Below, one piece after another: positions 41,276-52,316 of a DNA stretch of 64,000 nucleotides (within the stretch, counting starts at the first letter, position 1; each line of letters starts with the position of its first letter). A model generated the notes under the pieces. The model had not been told where the DNA came from and searched no databases. It saw only the letters and a program-made list of their open reading frames with translations. A program made the position numbers and the translations under genes. The DNA is from Hepsetus odoe (Eukaryota; Chordata; Actinopteri; Characiformes; Hepsetidae): positions 30,001 to 94,000 of the forward strand of contig CM029385.1 of NCBI GenBank assembly GCA_017165825.1. Direction: 5' to 3'.

Positions 41276-41499
41276 CAGAGCTGCACCTATCTGCCAGGAC
41301 CACTGAGACTGCCTCGAGGACAGCAGTACATCCAAAAAGTATGGAAGCCAATGCTAAGATTCCCTTGAACAAAAAGTCGGAGGCATGACACACAGCGAAA
41401 ACTGCAGTCACTACGGAGATGGCAAGAAGGGCCTTGCAAATAGCTAAGACAAGAACTGCCTAGACAACCATGAACGCATTGTTGAAGGTGCTTCAACCT
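41276..41499. other. Unassigned stretch between hAT and LDL-A regions
   Basis: Stops in all frames, with no motif recognised. Confidence 0.3.
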
Positions 41500-42110
41500 T
41501 GAAATGCTCAGTAAGTTTCAAGCCTTGCAGTGATGAAGTGTGTGATAAAGAGAAGGACAGCAAGAATGATGCACAGGATGATGATTGTGAAAGCCAGTGC
41601 AAAGAGGAATGTTTTTAGTGTGCCCAAGGTGAGATGTGTATTAACCAGAAGCAGGTGTGTGATGGAATCCCTCATGGTCAAGATCGCGCTGATGAAATGA
41701 ACTGCTTTTGCTTATCTGAGGATTGCCACCAGCACTGCAATGGCAAATGTCGGTGCCCTCCTAAGAAGAGATGTGCCTGTGATGGTGAAGGAGACTGCTT
41801 TGATAGCACAGATGAGATTGACTGTGCTCCAAAAGGGAGGTTTCAGTGCACCGGTGGCCAGTGCATGTCCATAAAGTTCTGCTCTGATGGCCATGCAGAT
41901 TAAAATGATAATTCAGAGGAGAAAAATTTTAGTAAACCTCCACATCATCCCCAGGATGAACATTGTACTTTCGGTTATGAATGCCTATTGAAGGATTTGC
42001 TCCAGGTTGACAACGTAGACCACAGTGATGGATCTGATGAGCTGAACTCTGTTTTACTGCCATCACTACAGTCTCCTATTCCAACACCTCCACCAAAAGC
42101 ACTCAAACCA
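41500..42110 (+). pseudogene. LDL-receptor class A repeats, intronless and broken
   Basis: At least four cysteine-rich modules occur in a row: a weak one (FKPCSDEVCDKEKD), CDGIPHGQDRADEMNC, CDGEGDCFDSTDEIDC with the full acidic calcium site, and CTGGQCMSIKFCSDG. After a TAA at 41901-41903 comes CTFGYECLL with DGSDEL. LDL-A modules are normally exon-encoded in secreted or membrane receptors, but here there are no splice sites between modules. The region sits between hAT debris and a polypurine tract plus LTR at 42577. It is either a retrocopy of a host receptor or sequence carried by the LTR element. Downstream sequence to 42360 (KPVEILYRMDWIYV) is open but unrecognised. Confidence 0.6.
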
Positions 42111-42576
42111 GTGGAGATCTTGTACCGTATGGACTGGATTTATGTAAGGTTTTTGAATGGTGCCCTCACAGATCCAGATGTTTGGAAACACCCCAGAATT
42201 GGACAATCTGTTGGGAATCAAGTCAAGAATGAATGGTCTTTGTTGCTCTATGTTTGTGATGGCTGCAATGCAGAAACCTCAAGGTGAGAAACATGCGAGT
42301 TATGTAAACACTGTCTGTAATGAATCAGAGAATTCAAGGCAAGGTGCAACACTCTGCTCCTATTGACCATGGTGCTCAAAAGTGGACTGGGACTCTAGGA
42401 TACCCCTCACCTCCGCCAGCAGCCCTGGATGTGGCTGGTCAGAGGTCCTTTTTTGTTTAAGTTTTGTTTATGTGGGCCCGGCCAGGTACCCAAGTATGGG
42501 GACCATTTATATTTCTTCTGTCCCCCCTCAAGGGTCTAGTTCTGGGGGTTAAGATTGAATGCCCCGGGAGTTGTGG
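42111..42576 (+). other. 3' region of an LTR element, no clear product
   Basis: An open stretch to 42287 contains YVCDGCNAE. The rest has no motifs. It ends at the polypurine tract. Confidence 0.35.
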
Positions 42577-42772
42577 CTTTGGGGGGGGTTGATGTCACGG
42601 TTATGGCACAGTAGAGGGTGCTCTGTTCTGACTGAGCACAGGTTTGCTTCATTGGGGCTGGCTATTTTAGTCCCATTGAGTCAGAACAGAGTGTGGCTCA
42701 TTCACAGAGGCTAAGCCTTAAAGTTAATGGTGGTTTTTTAGTTCCTTATGTTTTGTCTGGCACTGGCTACTG
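42577..42772 (+). mobile_element. Polypurine tract and truncated LTR, 6908/10734 family
   Basis: The run CTTTGGGGGGGGTT at 42577-42590 is followed by TGTCACGG at 42593. The LTR is the reverse complement of the solo LTRs at 6908 and 10734 (shared GCTCTGTTCTGA, TTAATGGTGG). It breaks off at about 42772, shortly before the expected CCGTTACA end. This copy shows that the family's transcription direction is TGTCAC to GTTACA. Confidence 0.7.
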
Positions 42773-42779
42773 GCAATGA

Positions 42780-43182
42780 GATGTAGAAAACGATCCATCT
42801 AATTTAGTACAAAACAAAATTATGAAATTATGAAAAATTATTAAATTTCAAACTCGTTCACTAAATCCCCTGTTTAAAACTGAGGACACCTGTCCCGGTG
42901 AGAGAGAACTAGTACATTTCCTGAAAGGCATTAAATTGAAGTGCCTGAATCTATGGCAGAATAATTACAACAAGAAGTACCAGAGGTCATTTCTACACTT
43001 AAAAATAACAAAAGCCCGGACCTGATAGGTTCTTTAATGAATTTTATAAATCCTTTAAAGAAGTAATATCAGTGTTATTAGCTTATAATCATGCGCTACA
43101 ACCTGAAACTTTGACCCCCTCTTGGAGCAATAATAGCTGTTGTACTCCGGGGAGGAAAAGATCCAACAAACTAGAAATTATA
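42780..43182 (+). mobile_element. L1/Tx1-like LINE fragment
   Basis: Broken frames give GERELVHFLKGIKL, FFNEFYKSFKEVI and YNHALQPETLTPSW, the N-terminal RT region of L1-type LINEs (P-D-G-F-x-x-E-F-Y-K). Only about 130 codons remain. Confidence 0.6.
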
Positions 43183-43183
43183 A

Positions 43184-43409
43184 TGTCACAGTTTGCAGTG
43201 CTCTGCCCTGACTGGGAACACCTGACACCTTGTTATGTTGTCAGATGTGCCTAATTGGTCCAAAGGTATGAAGATCCTGGTGAGTCAGATCAGAGCATTG
43301 GCCATTCTGGGTTCATGTTCTGTTCGTCTATGTGAGTACCATGTTTGGGTATTACCTCTGTTTGTTTATTTATTTTTAATAAATCCCAGTTCCTGAAGCT
43401 GTGTTTACA
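43184..43409 (+). mobile_element. Possible short LTR
   Basis: TGTCACAG...TGTTTACA borders with AATAAA near 43378. A frame starting MTDLTMGI at 43441 and running weakly to about 43870 could be a gag remnant. The opening resembles the 42593 LTR (TGTCAC, GCTCTG, CTGACTG) but diverges after 40 bases. Confidence 0.4.
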
Positions 43410-43440
43410 TTCAGGTCCAACCACCACACCACTACAGAAA

Positions 43441-43929
43441 TGACTGACCTAACCATGGGCATAGCAAGTCAAGATGTGGTTTATGACCTATTCAAGGGGT
43501 TGATTATAGACTGGCTGAGATGAAAAGATGAACAGCTTCAGCTAGCTCTCTGGGAATCCGATGACTGGAGGTTGGCTGAGTTGGCTGCATTCTTGTCAGT
43601 CGTCCTGCGTTCCTCCACCCAATGGAGGTTTAATAGTGAGAAGCTGTGGCGGTCAGACCATCCTTCAACAACCCCAAGTCTCCAACATGGCTGGCTCTCC
43701 AGTGTCCATGTCCAGCACTCCAGGTTCCCCGCAGCTGGCCACAACTGCTCCAGTTTACCCACAGCCTGTCCCAACCTCTCAAGATTTCATGCAGCCAGTG
43801 GCTGAGTTCATTCTTAGATTCCCCCCTGCTGCTGGCACATCCTGTCCCTGGTTTCCCTGCACTGCTGGCTGACCCTTTCATGGTTTCCCAGTGCCTGCCA
43901 AAGGGGGCAGTCTCTGGTCTTCTCTGCAC
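43441..43929 (+). pseudogene. Possible gag remnant
   Basis: MTDLTMGIASQDVVYDLF, then a stop, then a proline/serine-rich stretch. The position after the LTR suggests gag, but no diagnostic motif is present. Confidence 0.3.
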
Positions 43930-44580
43930 TTGTCCGTCAGTACCCTCAGGTCAGAAAAGAACAGAGGCAGAGGTGTAGAAGGTGGTTGCTATATCAGAAC
44001 AAGTGGTTTTTTACTGATAGTCTTGAATACAAGATATTCAGGGAAGTGGATGAAGAGCGTGAGAGAGGAAGAAGATTGGATGATATGAGGATATTAAACC
44101 AGGAAATGCATCAAATATGCAAGATGGAAGTAAGGGCAATGAAGAGGATGAAGAATGGAAAAGCTGCTGGTCTGAATGACACACCGGTGGAAGCATGGAG
44201 GTGTTTAGGGCAGATGGCAGTTGAGTTTCTGACTGTTTAACAGAAGTAAAACCGATCTAGGAAGAGAGAGGAGCCATGAGAAGTGGAGAAGTGTACTGGT
44301 ACCGATTTTAAAGAATAAGGGTGATGAACAGAGCTGTAGTAACTATAGGGAAAGTTACTATAGAGAAAGAGTCGTGGAAGCAGGTTAAGAAAAGAAATGA
44401 TGATTATTGAATAGCAGTATGATTTTATGCCAAGAAAGAGCTCTACAGATACAATGTTTGCTCTGAGGCTGTTGATGAAGTACAGAGAAGGTCAAAAGGA
44501 GTTGCATTGTATCTTTGAGGACTTGGAAAGCAAATGACAGAGTGCCTAGAGAGGAGTTTTGATTTTGAGTGAGGAAGTCA
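43930..44580 (+). mobile_element. RTE-like LINE fragment
   Basis: MEVRAMKRMKNGKAAGLND and VEAWRCLGQMAVEFL are the same RT finger region found in the minus-strand element at 49372-49734. Then YGFMPRKSSTDTM-like and FALRLLMKYREGQKE-like pieces follow with breaks. It abuts the inverted butyrophilin-like segment at about 44590. Confidence 0.65.
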
Positions 44581-45369
44581 GGGGTTATAGAGAGGTTTTT
44601 AAATAATTAAAGTAATAATTTAAGTGTTTTCTTCCAGGTGAAGGAAGTAATCCTGATAATGTCATATTAATAAAATTCGTTAAATGAAGGAATCCTGACA
44701 CAGACACACAGAAGTTCACAAAAATGATGATGATCCTCAAAAATCCATGAACCAGGTTTCTTAAAGGATTCTTCTTCAACTGAATCATGAAAAGCATTAA
44801 AACTGTGCAGCTGTTGTGAGCATCTTTACACTCTCACACTTTAAACAGGTTGAACTTTTAAAACACAATCTGACACTAAACACACAGAATCTTCTGACAG
44901 TCTGCTGTTGATCTCCTGCAGTAAAACTGAAGAAACGGTGTAAAATCATCCTACAAATCAGAGCAGGAATAAAAATAAAGAACTTCAACAGCTGAACTCT
45001 GTCTTGAACACAACAACATTCAGCTGGAAGAACTTCACTTACCATCCTCCATCCTGAAGATCTGTCCCAGAACCAGCTCAGTCCTCCAACTGCAGGAGCT
45101 CCTGTAGAAGATCTGCTGATGTGCTGCAAACTCAGATCTTCAACACTGAACACACGCTGCGTGTCTCAGTCATCAAATGGAGTCACTGATCAAACCTCCC
45201 ATTTATACTTTCATATCTTCCGGTTTAAACCTGTCTGTTTGCCTGTCTGTCTGTCTGTCTGTCTAGAAAGATAGATACATAGATGGATGGACAGACAGAC
45301 AGAGAGAGAAATATAAAACTGCTATCTTTCTGTAATAATACTCTTCACACTCTACACTAATATTGTAAT

Positions 45370-45800
45370 TGCTGTGATGTCTCTGCACACTGATGAACAC
45401 TCTTCATTCTGTACACTAATTTACACTCTTCACTCTGCACACAAAATTACACTCTTCACTCTCTTTACACTAATGTGTAAATTACACTATCTGTACAATT
45501 ATGTAAACTCTAAGCTATGCATGTATACTGATTTACTCACTTCCCTCTCTGTACACTAATGTACACTCTTCACTCTCTTTACACTAATATATACTCTGTA
45601 AACTAATGTACACTCTTCACTCTCTGTACACTAATATACACTCTTCATTCTCTGTACATTCTACACTCTCCGTAAACTAATATACACTCTTCACTCCCTG
45701 TACACTAATGTACTCTATTCACACTCTGTACACTAATGTACACTCTCTTCACTCTGCACACTCTTCACTCTCTGTACACTAATGTTCACTCTTCACTCTC
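45370..45800. repeat. Minisatellite of GTACACTAATGTACACTCTTCACTC type
   Basis: Some 12 imperfect units of about 29-35 bases, the inverted and expanded counterpart of 8395-8580. Confidence 0.8.
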
Positions 45801-45944
45801 TGTAATCTGATATTGTATTTGGAGTGATCTCTCTCTGCTGGTTTGTTTAAACCAGAACCAGCCACTCCAGATCCAGCGATGAGTTCATGAACCTCAAGGA
45901 AGTGGATTCCTCAGGCTGTGGCACAAACCATGTAAACCATGTAA

Positions 45945-46130
45945 ATATAGGGTGGTGGTGGTCCAGTGGTAGGATACTTGCCTATGGACCAATGGCTCAA
46001 GAGGTCCCAGGTTCAAATCCCACCTCTGGCACTACCACCACTGGGTCCCTGAGCAAGACCCTTAACCCTGAGTTGCTCCAGGGGGACTGTCCCTGTAATC
46101 AGGACATGGAAGTCGCTTCACCAGCTGAGA
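45945..46130 (+). mobile_element. tRNA-derived SINE, second family
   Basis: Head TGGTCCAGTGGTAGGATAC (box A-like) and GGTTCAAATCC (box B), then CCTGAGCAAGACCCTTAACC and CAGGGGGACTGTCCCTGTAA. It is inserted in copy 3 of the IgSF 5' region and absent from the 7930-8290 copy. Relatives are at 55632 and 61745. Confidence 0.75.
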
Positions 46131-46544
46131 AGATCATTCCTGTTGAAGTGGTGGAGTCCAGGAGATAAAACTGTGAACTGAGCTGGAAGACAACCGTCCA
46201 GGACAAACAGTGTGGACAGAACCCGTCTCTCCATCCAAAACATCTCCTACATTCTCCACACCAAATCCCTGATTTAAGAGAACCACACACCACTGTCCGT
46301 TTAGTGTCCAAAGAAAAATGATCTATACCAGGTGGCATGATGTCATCATATAATAACATATCCTCTTTATCTTTTGCTGCTCCCAGAAATTTGCAGAAGA
46401 GACTTAATTTAAATTATGATCGACAGTGATGTCTACCTTCAAACAGCAGATGTGATGTAATGGTTTGTGAAACAGCATCAGATTTAAACGGAGTCCGCGG
46501 TCTGGTTCCCCCTGTGAGTTTTTACTCCTTAATTCTTTTAACTT

Positions 46545-46700
46545 TAATCTCAGACTAAACTCTTACAGTCCAGTCTTGAATCTCAGACTAAACTCTTACA
46601 GTCTGGTCTTTAATCTCAGACTAAACTCTTACAGTCTGGTCTTGAATCTCAGACTAAACTCTTACAGTCTGGTCTTGAATCTCAGACTAAACTCTTAGAG
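46545..46700. repeat. 32-bp tandem repeat (AATCTCAGACTAAACTCTTA)
   Basis: Four to five copies with CAGTCTGGTCTT between. A single inverted unit is at 6720-6784. Confidence 0.85.
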
Positions 46701-46847
46701 TACTGACACAGATGAAGCGTCCCTCGTTGTTATGCGAGTCCCTTTGGTTCTGGCCCTGCAGGCCTTGGTGTTGTTGTCCTTGATGCCCTTCGTGACGACC
46801 ACCTCTGCCTCGTTGCCGTTGCCTCCGGTTGTGTGCATTATGTTCAT

Positions 46848-46850
<3 letters not shown>
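46700..46850 (-). pseudogene. ERV2-family gag nucleocapsid fragment
   Basis: Nearly identical to 48395-48525: an Arg/Gly/Gln-rich frame (RQRQRGRGGRHEGHQG) of the kind found in ERV2 gag. It is followed by a long (GT)n block to 47180. Confidence 0.55.
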
Positions 46851-46885
<35 letters not shown>

Positions 46886-46979
46886 CTGTGCATATTTGTG
46901 AGTGTGTGATTCTGTGTGTGAGAATGTGTGTGTGTGTATAGCTGTGTATGTGTATAGCTCTGTGTGTGTGTGTGTATAG

Positions 46980-47016
<37 letters not shown>

Positions 47017-47139
47017 GCTCTGTGTGTGTGTATAGCTCTGTGTGTGTATATATAGCTGTGTGTGTGTATAGCTCTGTGTGTGTGTGTCTGTGTGTATGTG
47101 TATTTGTATCTGTGTGTGTATAGCTGAGTGTGTGTGTTG

Positions 47140-47172
<33 letters not shown>

Positions 47173-47180
47173 CTAATAGA
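46850..47180. repeat. (GT)n with GTATAGCTCT interspersions
   Basis: GT runs separated by GTATAGCT(C/G)TGTGT units of variable length. Confidence 0.9.
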
Positions 47181-47900
47181 AAGACTTATTAAAGGAGATG
47201 TGCTGCTGCCTGCGAGGTGTTTCCTCTTTGAGGTTTGTTTAATAATAGACTCAACCACACGTCCTGTTATGAGCTTTCATCAATTCTATTCTGTACATCT
47301 TGTTCCCAGCAGTCGAGGTTATCTAGATCAGAAAGAGGAGAACATTTCACACCTTCTTCAAACATTTCCATTTAAGGTGATATAGCTCGCTGGTTTGTTT
47401 TAACACCTTTCTGACTTGTGACTTTACAACAGCTGAGTGTCAGGACAGACATGAGTTCTGTCTCGTAGGTAAAGTACACAACTTTCCAGTAACTGCTGAC
47501 ACACACTTCTCCAAACTCTCATCACCTTCCAGGTAGTCTTGGGTTCAGGTCAGGTGGGTCAGAAGGGTCAGTCGTTCTGCCCTTCATCATCATGTAGACT
47601 GAGGGTTTCCATCAACCTGATAGTCAGTGACGTAGCGCATGGAGTCAGGAAACAACCACACCAGATCAAAGGGCCGCTTGCTGCAGCTACAGCAAGGACA
47701 GCAGTGGAGATGAGACTGGACCACTTCCTGAACCACGTCTAAAGAAAATCAAATGGAGATTTTATTCAATGGAGTCCGTACGGGTGAGTCGGGATGTTCA
47801 GTGATCACTCTTTCTGTGCAGCTCTTCAAATACAGGCCTAAAGCCTTCTACTGCTTCAGATTTCAGTGGAAATAGAGCTTTTCAAGGTCTGGAATCAGAT
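47181..47900. other. Probable retroviral debris, not resolved
   Basis: No frame or motif could be assigned with confidence. The region lies downstream (minus strand) of an ERV2-type protease and may be decayed pol. Confidence 0.3.
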
Positions 47901-48830
47901 TCTGGAGTAATTCCTCCTGGTGTCACCCTGTTATTAACCCTCATGAACCCTTTGCTCTGCTTGTGTAATGAGGCCCACGGACACTAACATCTGAAACCAG
48001 CCACTCACCAGCCACCAGTTCATATTTGACCATTGTGGTTACACCCCCACTTTCACTTCCACCCACTGCGGCTCTTACAATTCCCTTTGTGTGTTTGAGA
48101 ACTGAATATGTTGATCCTGAATCAACTAAACATCTGACTTTTGGACATTAATTTTCAGAGTTACAGTGCCCGTCTGAGACCGTCTGTTCGTGAACATCCT
48201 CATTAAACATGCAGTGGACTGATTGAGAACGATTACATGATCTGTCTGATGCTTCTGCTGTCATGGGCGCTTCTCCCCCTGCCACCCGTCAGTCCACCTT
48301 CTGAGGAGCCGTGTCAGTTTGTCTTGTTTTCGTCCTTGGTAGTCGTTTCCATGGCGATTTGGACAGTCCCAACGCCAGTGAACGGTCCCGACACAGCGTC
48401 CCTCGTTGTTATGCGAGTCCCTTTGGTTCTGGCCCTGCAGGCCTTTGTGGTGTTGTCCTTGATGCCCTTCGTAACGACCACCTCTGCCTCGTTGCCGTTG
48501 CCTCCGGCTGTGTGCATCATGGTCAGGACCAGGTTGTGCAGGTCAGTCTCAGCCTTTTCCTTTATGCCTCTGATTCCAGGTTTAATACCCTTTACCTGGC
48601 TTTGAAAAAAGTTTCTTCTTCAGAAGCATCACATTCTTCTTCTGACTATTGGTCATTCCCCTCTTCAGTTCCTCCTGTGGCACCCAGGAGTGGCTCTTGT
48701 CTGGGTTGACAGGTGTCGGGGTGGAGGTTGATTGTGGAGTCCAGGTCGTCCCTGAGCAGCATCGACATAGTGACCTCAGGATAATCAGAAACACATGAGG
48801 ATGAGTTACATGGTCTCGTATAGCCCTCAT
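47901..48830 (-). pseudogene. Third ERV (ERV2 family): gag end and protease
   Basis: Minus strand: a charged gag segment at 48830-48600, the RG-rich nucleocapsid block with an HWRWDCPNRHG knuckle end near 48370, then a protease with CLVDSGSTYSVLKH near 48100. The protease is closely similar to ERV2's (LGDSGATKSVLK). Frames are broken. Part of the protease C-terminal region (47922-48040) recurs at 55424-55540. Confidence 0.65.
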
Positions 48831-48879
48831 TCTTCATTCTGTATGGTGATGGAGTTGTACATGGAGAAGGTGTGTATAT

Positions 48880-51190
48880 ATATATATATGTGTGTGTGAT
48901 GCTGAGGCAGCCACTTCATCTGCCTTTCATCTTCTTCTTTTTCTTTCGGCTGCTCCCCTTTTAAGGGTCGCAACAGAGGATCAAATGTCTCCATTCTTTC
49001 CGGTGCTCTGCATCTTCCTGCTTCAAGCCAACCTCCTGCATGTCCTCTCTCACCAAGTCCATAAACTTCCTGTTTTGTTTTTCTCTTTTCCTCTTTCCTG
49101 GCAGCTCAGTCTTCAACATCCACCTTCCAGTATAATCCTCATCTCTCCTCTGGACTGATGCAACCTTGCTTCTTTAACCTTGTCTCCAAAACATCTAACC
49201 TGAGCTTTCCCTCTAATATACTAATTTCTAAACCTGTCCATCCTCCTCACACCCAACGACAATCTCAGCAGCTTTAACTGACACCTCCAGTCTCCTGTAT
49301 TTTCGTCAGTGCCACCATCTCCAGCCCATACAACATAGCTGGTCTCACTACTGTTGTGTACACCTTCCATTTTACTCTTTTACTTTTACCCTTTTACTTC
49401 CCTTTCCCAGAACTTCATGGTGTGTCTGATCAACAATCCCTCTATAGTTACTACAGCTCTTTTCATCAGCCTTATTCCTGAAGATCAGTACCAGTACACT
49501 TTGTCTCCACTCCTCAGGCATCTTCTTACTTTCCAACATTGTGTAAAACAATCTGGTCAGAAACTCCATCTCCCCTAAACACCTCCATGCTTCCACTGGT
49601 ATGTCATCTGGACAGCCTTTCCATTCTTCATCCTCTTCATCGCTGCCCTTACTTCCATCTTGTTTATTTGCTGCACTTCCTGGTTCACCCTTCTCACATC
49701 CTCTAATCTTCTCTCTCTCTTTCATTCTCTTCATTCATCAGCTCCTCAAAGTACTCCTTCCATCTGCTCAGCAAGCTCTGTTCACCTGTGAGTACGTTTC
49801 CATTTCTATCTTTAAGCGCCCTGACCTGCTGCACATCTTTCCCAGATCTGTCTCTCTGTCTAGCCAATCGGTAAAGGTCCTTTTCTCCCTCTTTACTGTC
49901 CAACCTCTCATACAATTCACCAAACACCTGATCTTTAGTCTTCAGCACTGCTTTCTTCACCCTGCAGTTCATCTCCTTGTACACCTGTCTACTTTCTTTA
50001 TCTCTCGGACTGTTCTTCTTCTTTGCCTCCCTCTTCTTCTGTATATACTCCTGGATGTCTTGGTTCCACCACCAGGTTTCCTCATCCTCCTTCTTCCTTC
50101 CAGATGTCACACCTAGTACATTTCTAGCCGTCTGCCTGATCACTTCTGCAGTAGTTTCCCAGCAATCCGGAAGCTCTTCAACACCTCCCAGTGCCCGTGT
50201 TAACTCCTGCCTGAATTCCACCTTGCAGTCCTCCTCCTTCAGCTTCCACCACTTGATCCTCGACTCTGCCCTCACTTTCCTCCTCTTCTTGACCTCCAAG
50301 GTCATCCTACAGACCACCATCCTATGCTGTTTAGCTACACTCTCCCCTGTCACTACTTTGCAGTCTCTGATCTCTTTCAGACTGACCCTCCTGCAAAGAA
50401 TATAATCCACCTGTGAGCATCTTCCTCCACTCTTATACGTCACCCTGTGCTCCTCCCTCTTCTTCAAATAAGTATTAACTACAGCCATTTCCATCCTTTT
50501 CACAACATCTACAACCATCTGACCTTCAGCATTCCTCTCCTTGACACCATGCCTACCCATCACCTCCTCATCACCTCTGTTCCCTTCACCAACATGACCA
50601 TTAAAATCTGCGCCAATCATCACTCTCTCTCCCCTGGGTACACTCTCTATCACTTCATCTAACTCACTCCAGAATTTTTCCTTCTCTTTCATCTTACAAC
50701 CAACTTGTGGAGCATAAGCACTAACAACATTCATTATCACACCTTCAACTTCCAGCTTCAAACTCCTCCCCCTCCCTGACACCCTCTTCACTCCAAAACA
50801 CTCTCCACATACTCTTCCTTCAGGATAACACCTACTCCATTCCTCCTTCTATCCACACCATGGTAGAACAGTTTAAACCCCCCTCCAATACACCTGGTCT
50901 CACTTCCCTTCCATCTAGTCTCTCACTCACAGAAGATCAACCTTCCTTCTCTCCATCAGCTCATTTTCTTTCATCTGCCTTTCATGTGGTTTGAAAGTTG
51001 TTCTTACTGCTTTCAGTTTTATGCAACTCTTTACAGTTCTGCTTATTTTCTCTTCTGTCACATTCTTCCAAAAACCAAACACTTTATCTTCACTTTCCTC
51101 CATTATTAAATCCTCAACTCTGACCTTTTCTCTTTCCTTCTTTCCCCACGTTCTTGGTCCAATTTTTTATGCATATGTTCTAGCATCATT
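48880..51190 (-). mobile_element. RTE-like LINE, internally deleted
   Basis: The 5' UTR at 50800-51190 (matching 5870-6090 in reverse) is followed by an endonuclease ORF, the start of RT to 49372 (SCSNYRGI), and then directly VYTTVVRPAMLYGLE. This shows that most of the RT palm is deleted at about 49370. The 3' UTR ends in TCACACACA near 48885. A 3' fragment of the same family is at 55816-56345. Confidence 0.8.
49703..50791 (-). CDS. RTE LINE endonuclease ORF, 362 codons
   Basis: Unbroken frame of an AP-like endonuclease: VVSAYAPQVGC, MIGADFNGHVGEG (the G-D-F-N motif), VTYKSGGRCSQVDYILCR (substrate-binding D-Y-I block), and KQHRMVVCRM where the catalytic S-D-H is K-Q-H. A helical linker and the start of the RT region (WKEYFEELMNEEN) follow. 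The N-terminal catalytic Glu part lies upstream of the first Met and out of frame. The RT is deleted, so autonomous movement is not expected. Confidence 0.75.
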   Translation of the reverse strand: MKRVSGRGRSLKLEVEGVIMNVVSAYAPQVGCKMKEKEKFWSELDEVIESVPRGERVMIGADFNGHVGEGNRGDEEVMGRHGVKERNAEGQMVVDVVKRMEMAVVNTYLKKREEHRVTYKSGGRCSQVDYILCRRVSLKEIRDCKVVTGESVAKQHRMVVCRMTLEVKKRRKVRAESRIKWWKLKEEDCKVEFRQELTRALGGVEELPDCWETTAEVIRQTARNVLGVTSGRKKEDEETWWWNQDIQEYIQKKREAKKKNSPRDKESRQVYKEMNCRVKKAVLKTKDQVFGELYERLDSKEGEKDLYRLARQRDRSGKDVQQVRALKDRNGNVLTGEQSLLSRWKEYFEELMNEENERERED

Positions 51191-51204
51191 GAACTAAAAC
51201 ATGT

Positions 51205-51214
51205 ATATATATCT

Positions 51215-51261
<47 letters not shown>

Positions 51262-51307
51262 TGTGTGTGTCTGTTCTCTTGCTGAGTTTTTGTTCTTTAG
51301 TTTGTGT

Positions 51308-51345
<38 letters not shown>

Positions 51346-51547
51346 AAGTGTATTTATCTGTGTGTGTGTGTGTGTATGTATGTATATATCAGTGAGTGTG
51401 TGTGTGTGTGTGTGTGTATATGTAAGTGTGTGTGTGTATATGTAAGTGTATGTATATATCAATGAGTGTGTGTGTGTGTGTATGTAAGTGTATGTATATA
51501 TCAGTGAGTGTGTGTGTGTGTGTGTATGTAAGTGTATGTATATATCA

Positions 51548-51584
<37 letters not shown>

Positions 51585-51815
51585 AGTGTATGTATATATC
51601 AGTGTGTGTGTGTGTATGTAAGTGTATGTATATATCAGTGTGTGTGTGTGTGTGTGTATGTAAGTGTATGTATATATCAGTGTGTGAGTGTGTGTATGTA
51701 AGTGTATGTATATATCAGTGTGTGTGTGTGTGTGTATGTAAGTGTATGTATATATCAGTGTGTGTGTGTGTGTGTATGTAAGTGTATGTATATATCAGTG
51801 AGTGTGTGTGTGTGA
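51205..51815. repeat. (GT)n plus GTATGTAAGTGTATGTATAT higher-order repeat
   Basis: GT runs of 10-30 bases alternate with a GTATGTAAGTGTATGTATAT/ATCAGT block at least ten times, giving a 40-60-bp higher-order period. It starts exactly beyond the RTE 5' end. Confidence 0.9.
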
Positions 51816-52074
51816 TGATTCTCTTGGTCAGTTTTTGATCTTTAGTGTGTGTGTTGATTAAAGGTGGACTAAAACACAGTGTTTAAATCGATCGGGTCTT
51901 TATCAAACACACGTCTTTAATGATTAAACTCTTTTTGTTCTGCTGGTTCTGTCTGTCAGGTTCTGGAGATTTTGGGCATCTGGTTTTCTGAAATTCTCAT
52001 TTATTGATGCAGTTTGAACCCCTGTTGCAGCTCCGTCCACACCAGTAATGTCTCATAGCGGGCAGCAGTGTTCT

Positions 52075-52300
52075 AGTGGTGAGGGAGTTGCCCCGCATCA
52101 GAAGATTGCGGGTAGGTTGCCCTGAGGTACCCTTGAGCAAGGTGCCTTCCCCGTCACTGCTCCCAAGGCATTTTCAGCTGCCCCCTGCTGCACGGTGTTT
52201 GCATGGGTTAAAAGCAGAGGTCCAATTTTGTTGTGGTTCATGTGTGCTGTGCCGTGACCTCGCAATGACAAGGGTTGTCACTTTCACTTTCACTGACTTA
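52075..52300 (+). mobile_element. tRNA-derived SINE, 4207 family
   Basis: GTTGCCCTGAGGTACCC and GACCTCGCAATGACAAGGGT are as in the 4207 SINE. The tail TTTCACTTTCAC ends 17 bases before the exon at 52317 and may supply its pyrimidine tract. Confidence 0.75.
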
Positions 52301-52316
52301 ACTGACTGTGGTCCAG

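Larger units (their letters stand above)
44600..46700 (-). other. Inverted copy of the butyrophilin-like 5' region (copy 3)
   Basis: Reverse-complement homology to the plus strand in matching order: 44645-45010 to 235-620 and 8930-9210, 45040-45240 to 8760-8900, 46090-46350 to 7930-8230, and 46545-46700 to 6720-6784. It contains the (GTCT)n/(ATAG) microsatellite and the TACACTCTTCACTC repeat. It lacks the signal-peptide exon because the homology ends at the RTE fragment. Confidence 0.7.

Noticed and set aside
51106..51781. Cys/Val-rich and His/Thr-rich frames
   Set aside because: Translations of (GT)n/(CA)n microsatellite; not coding.
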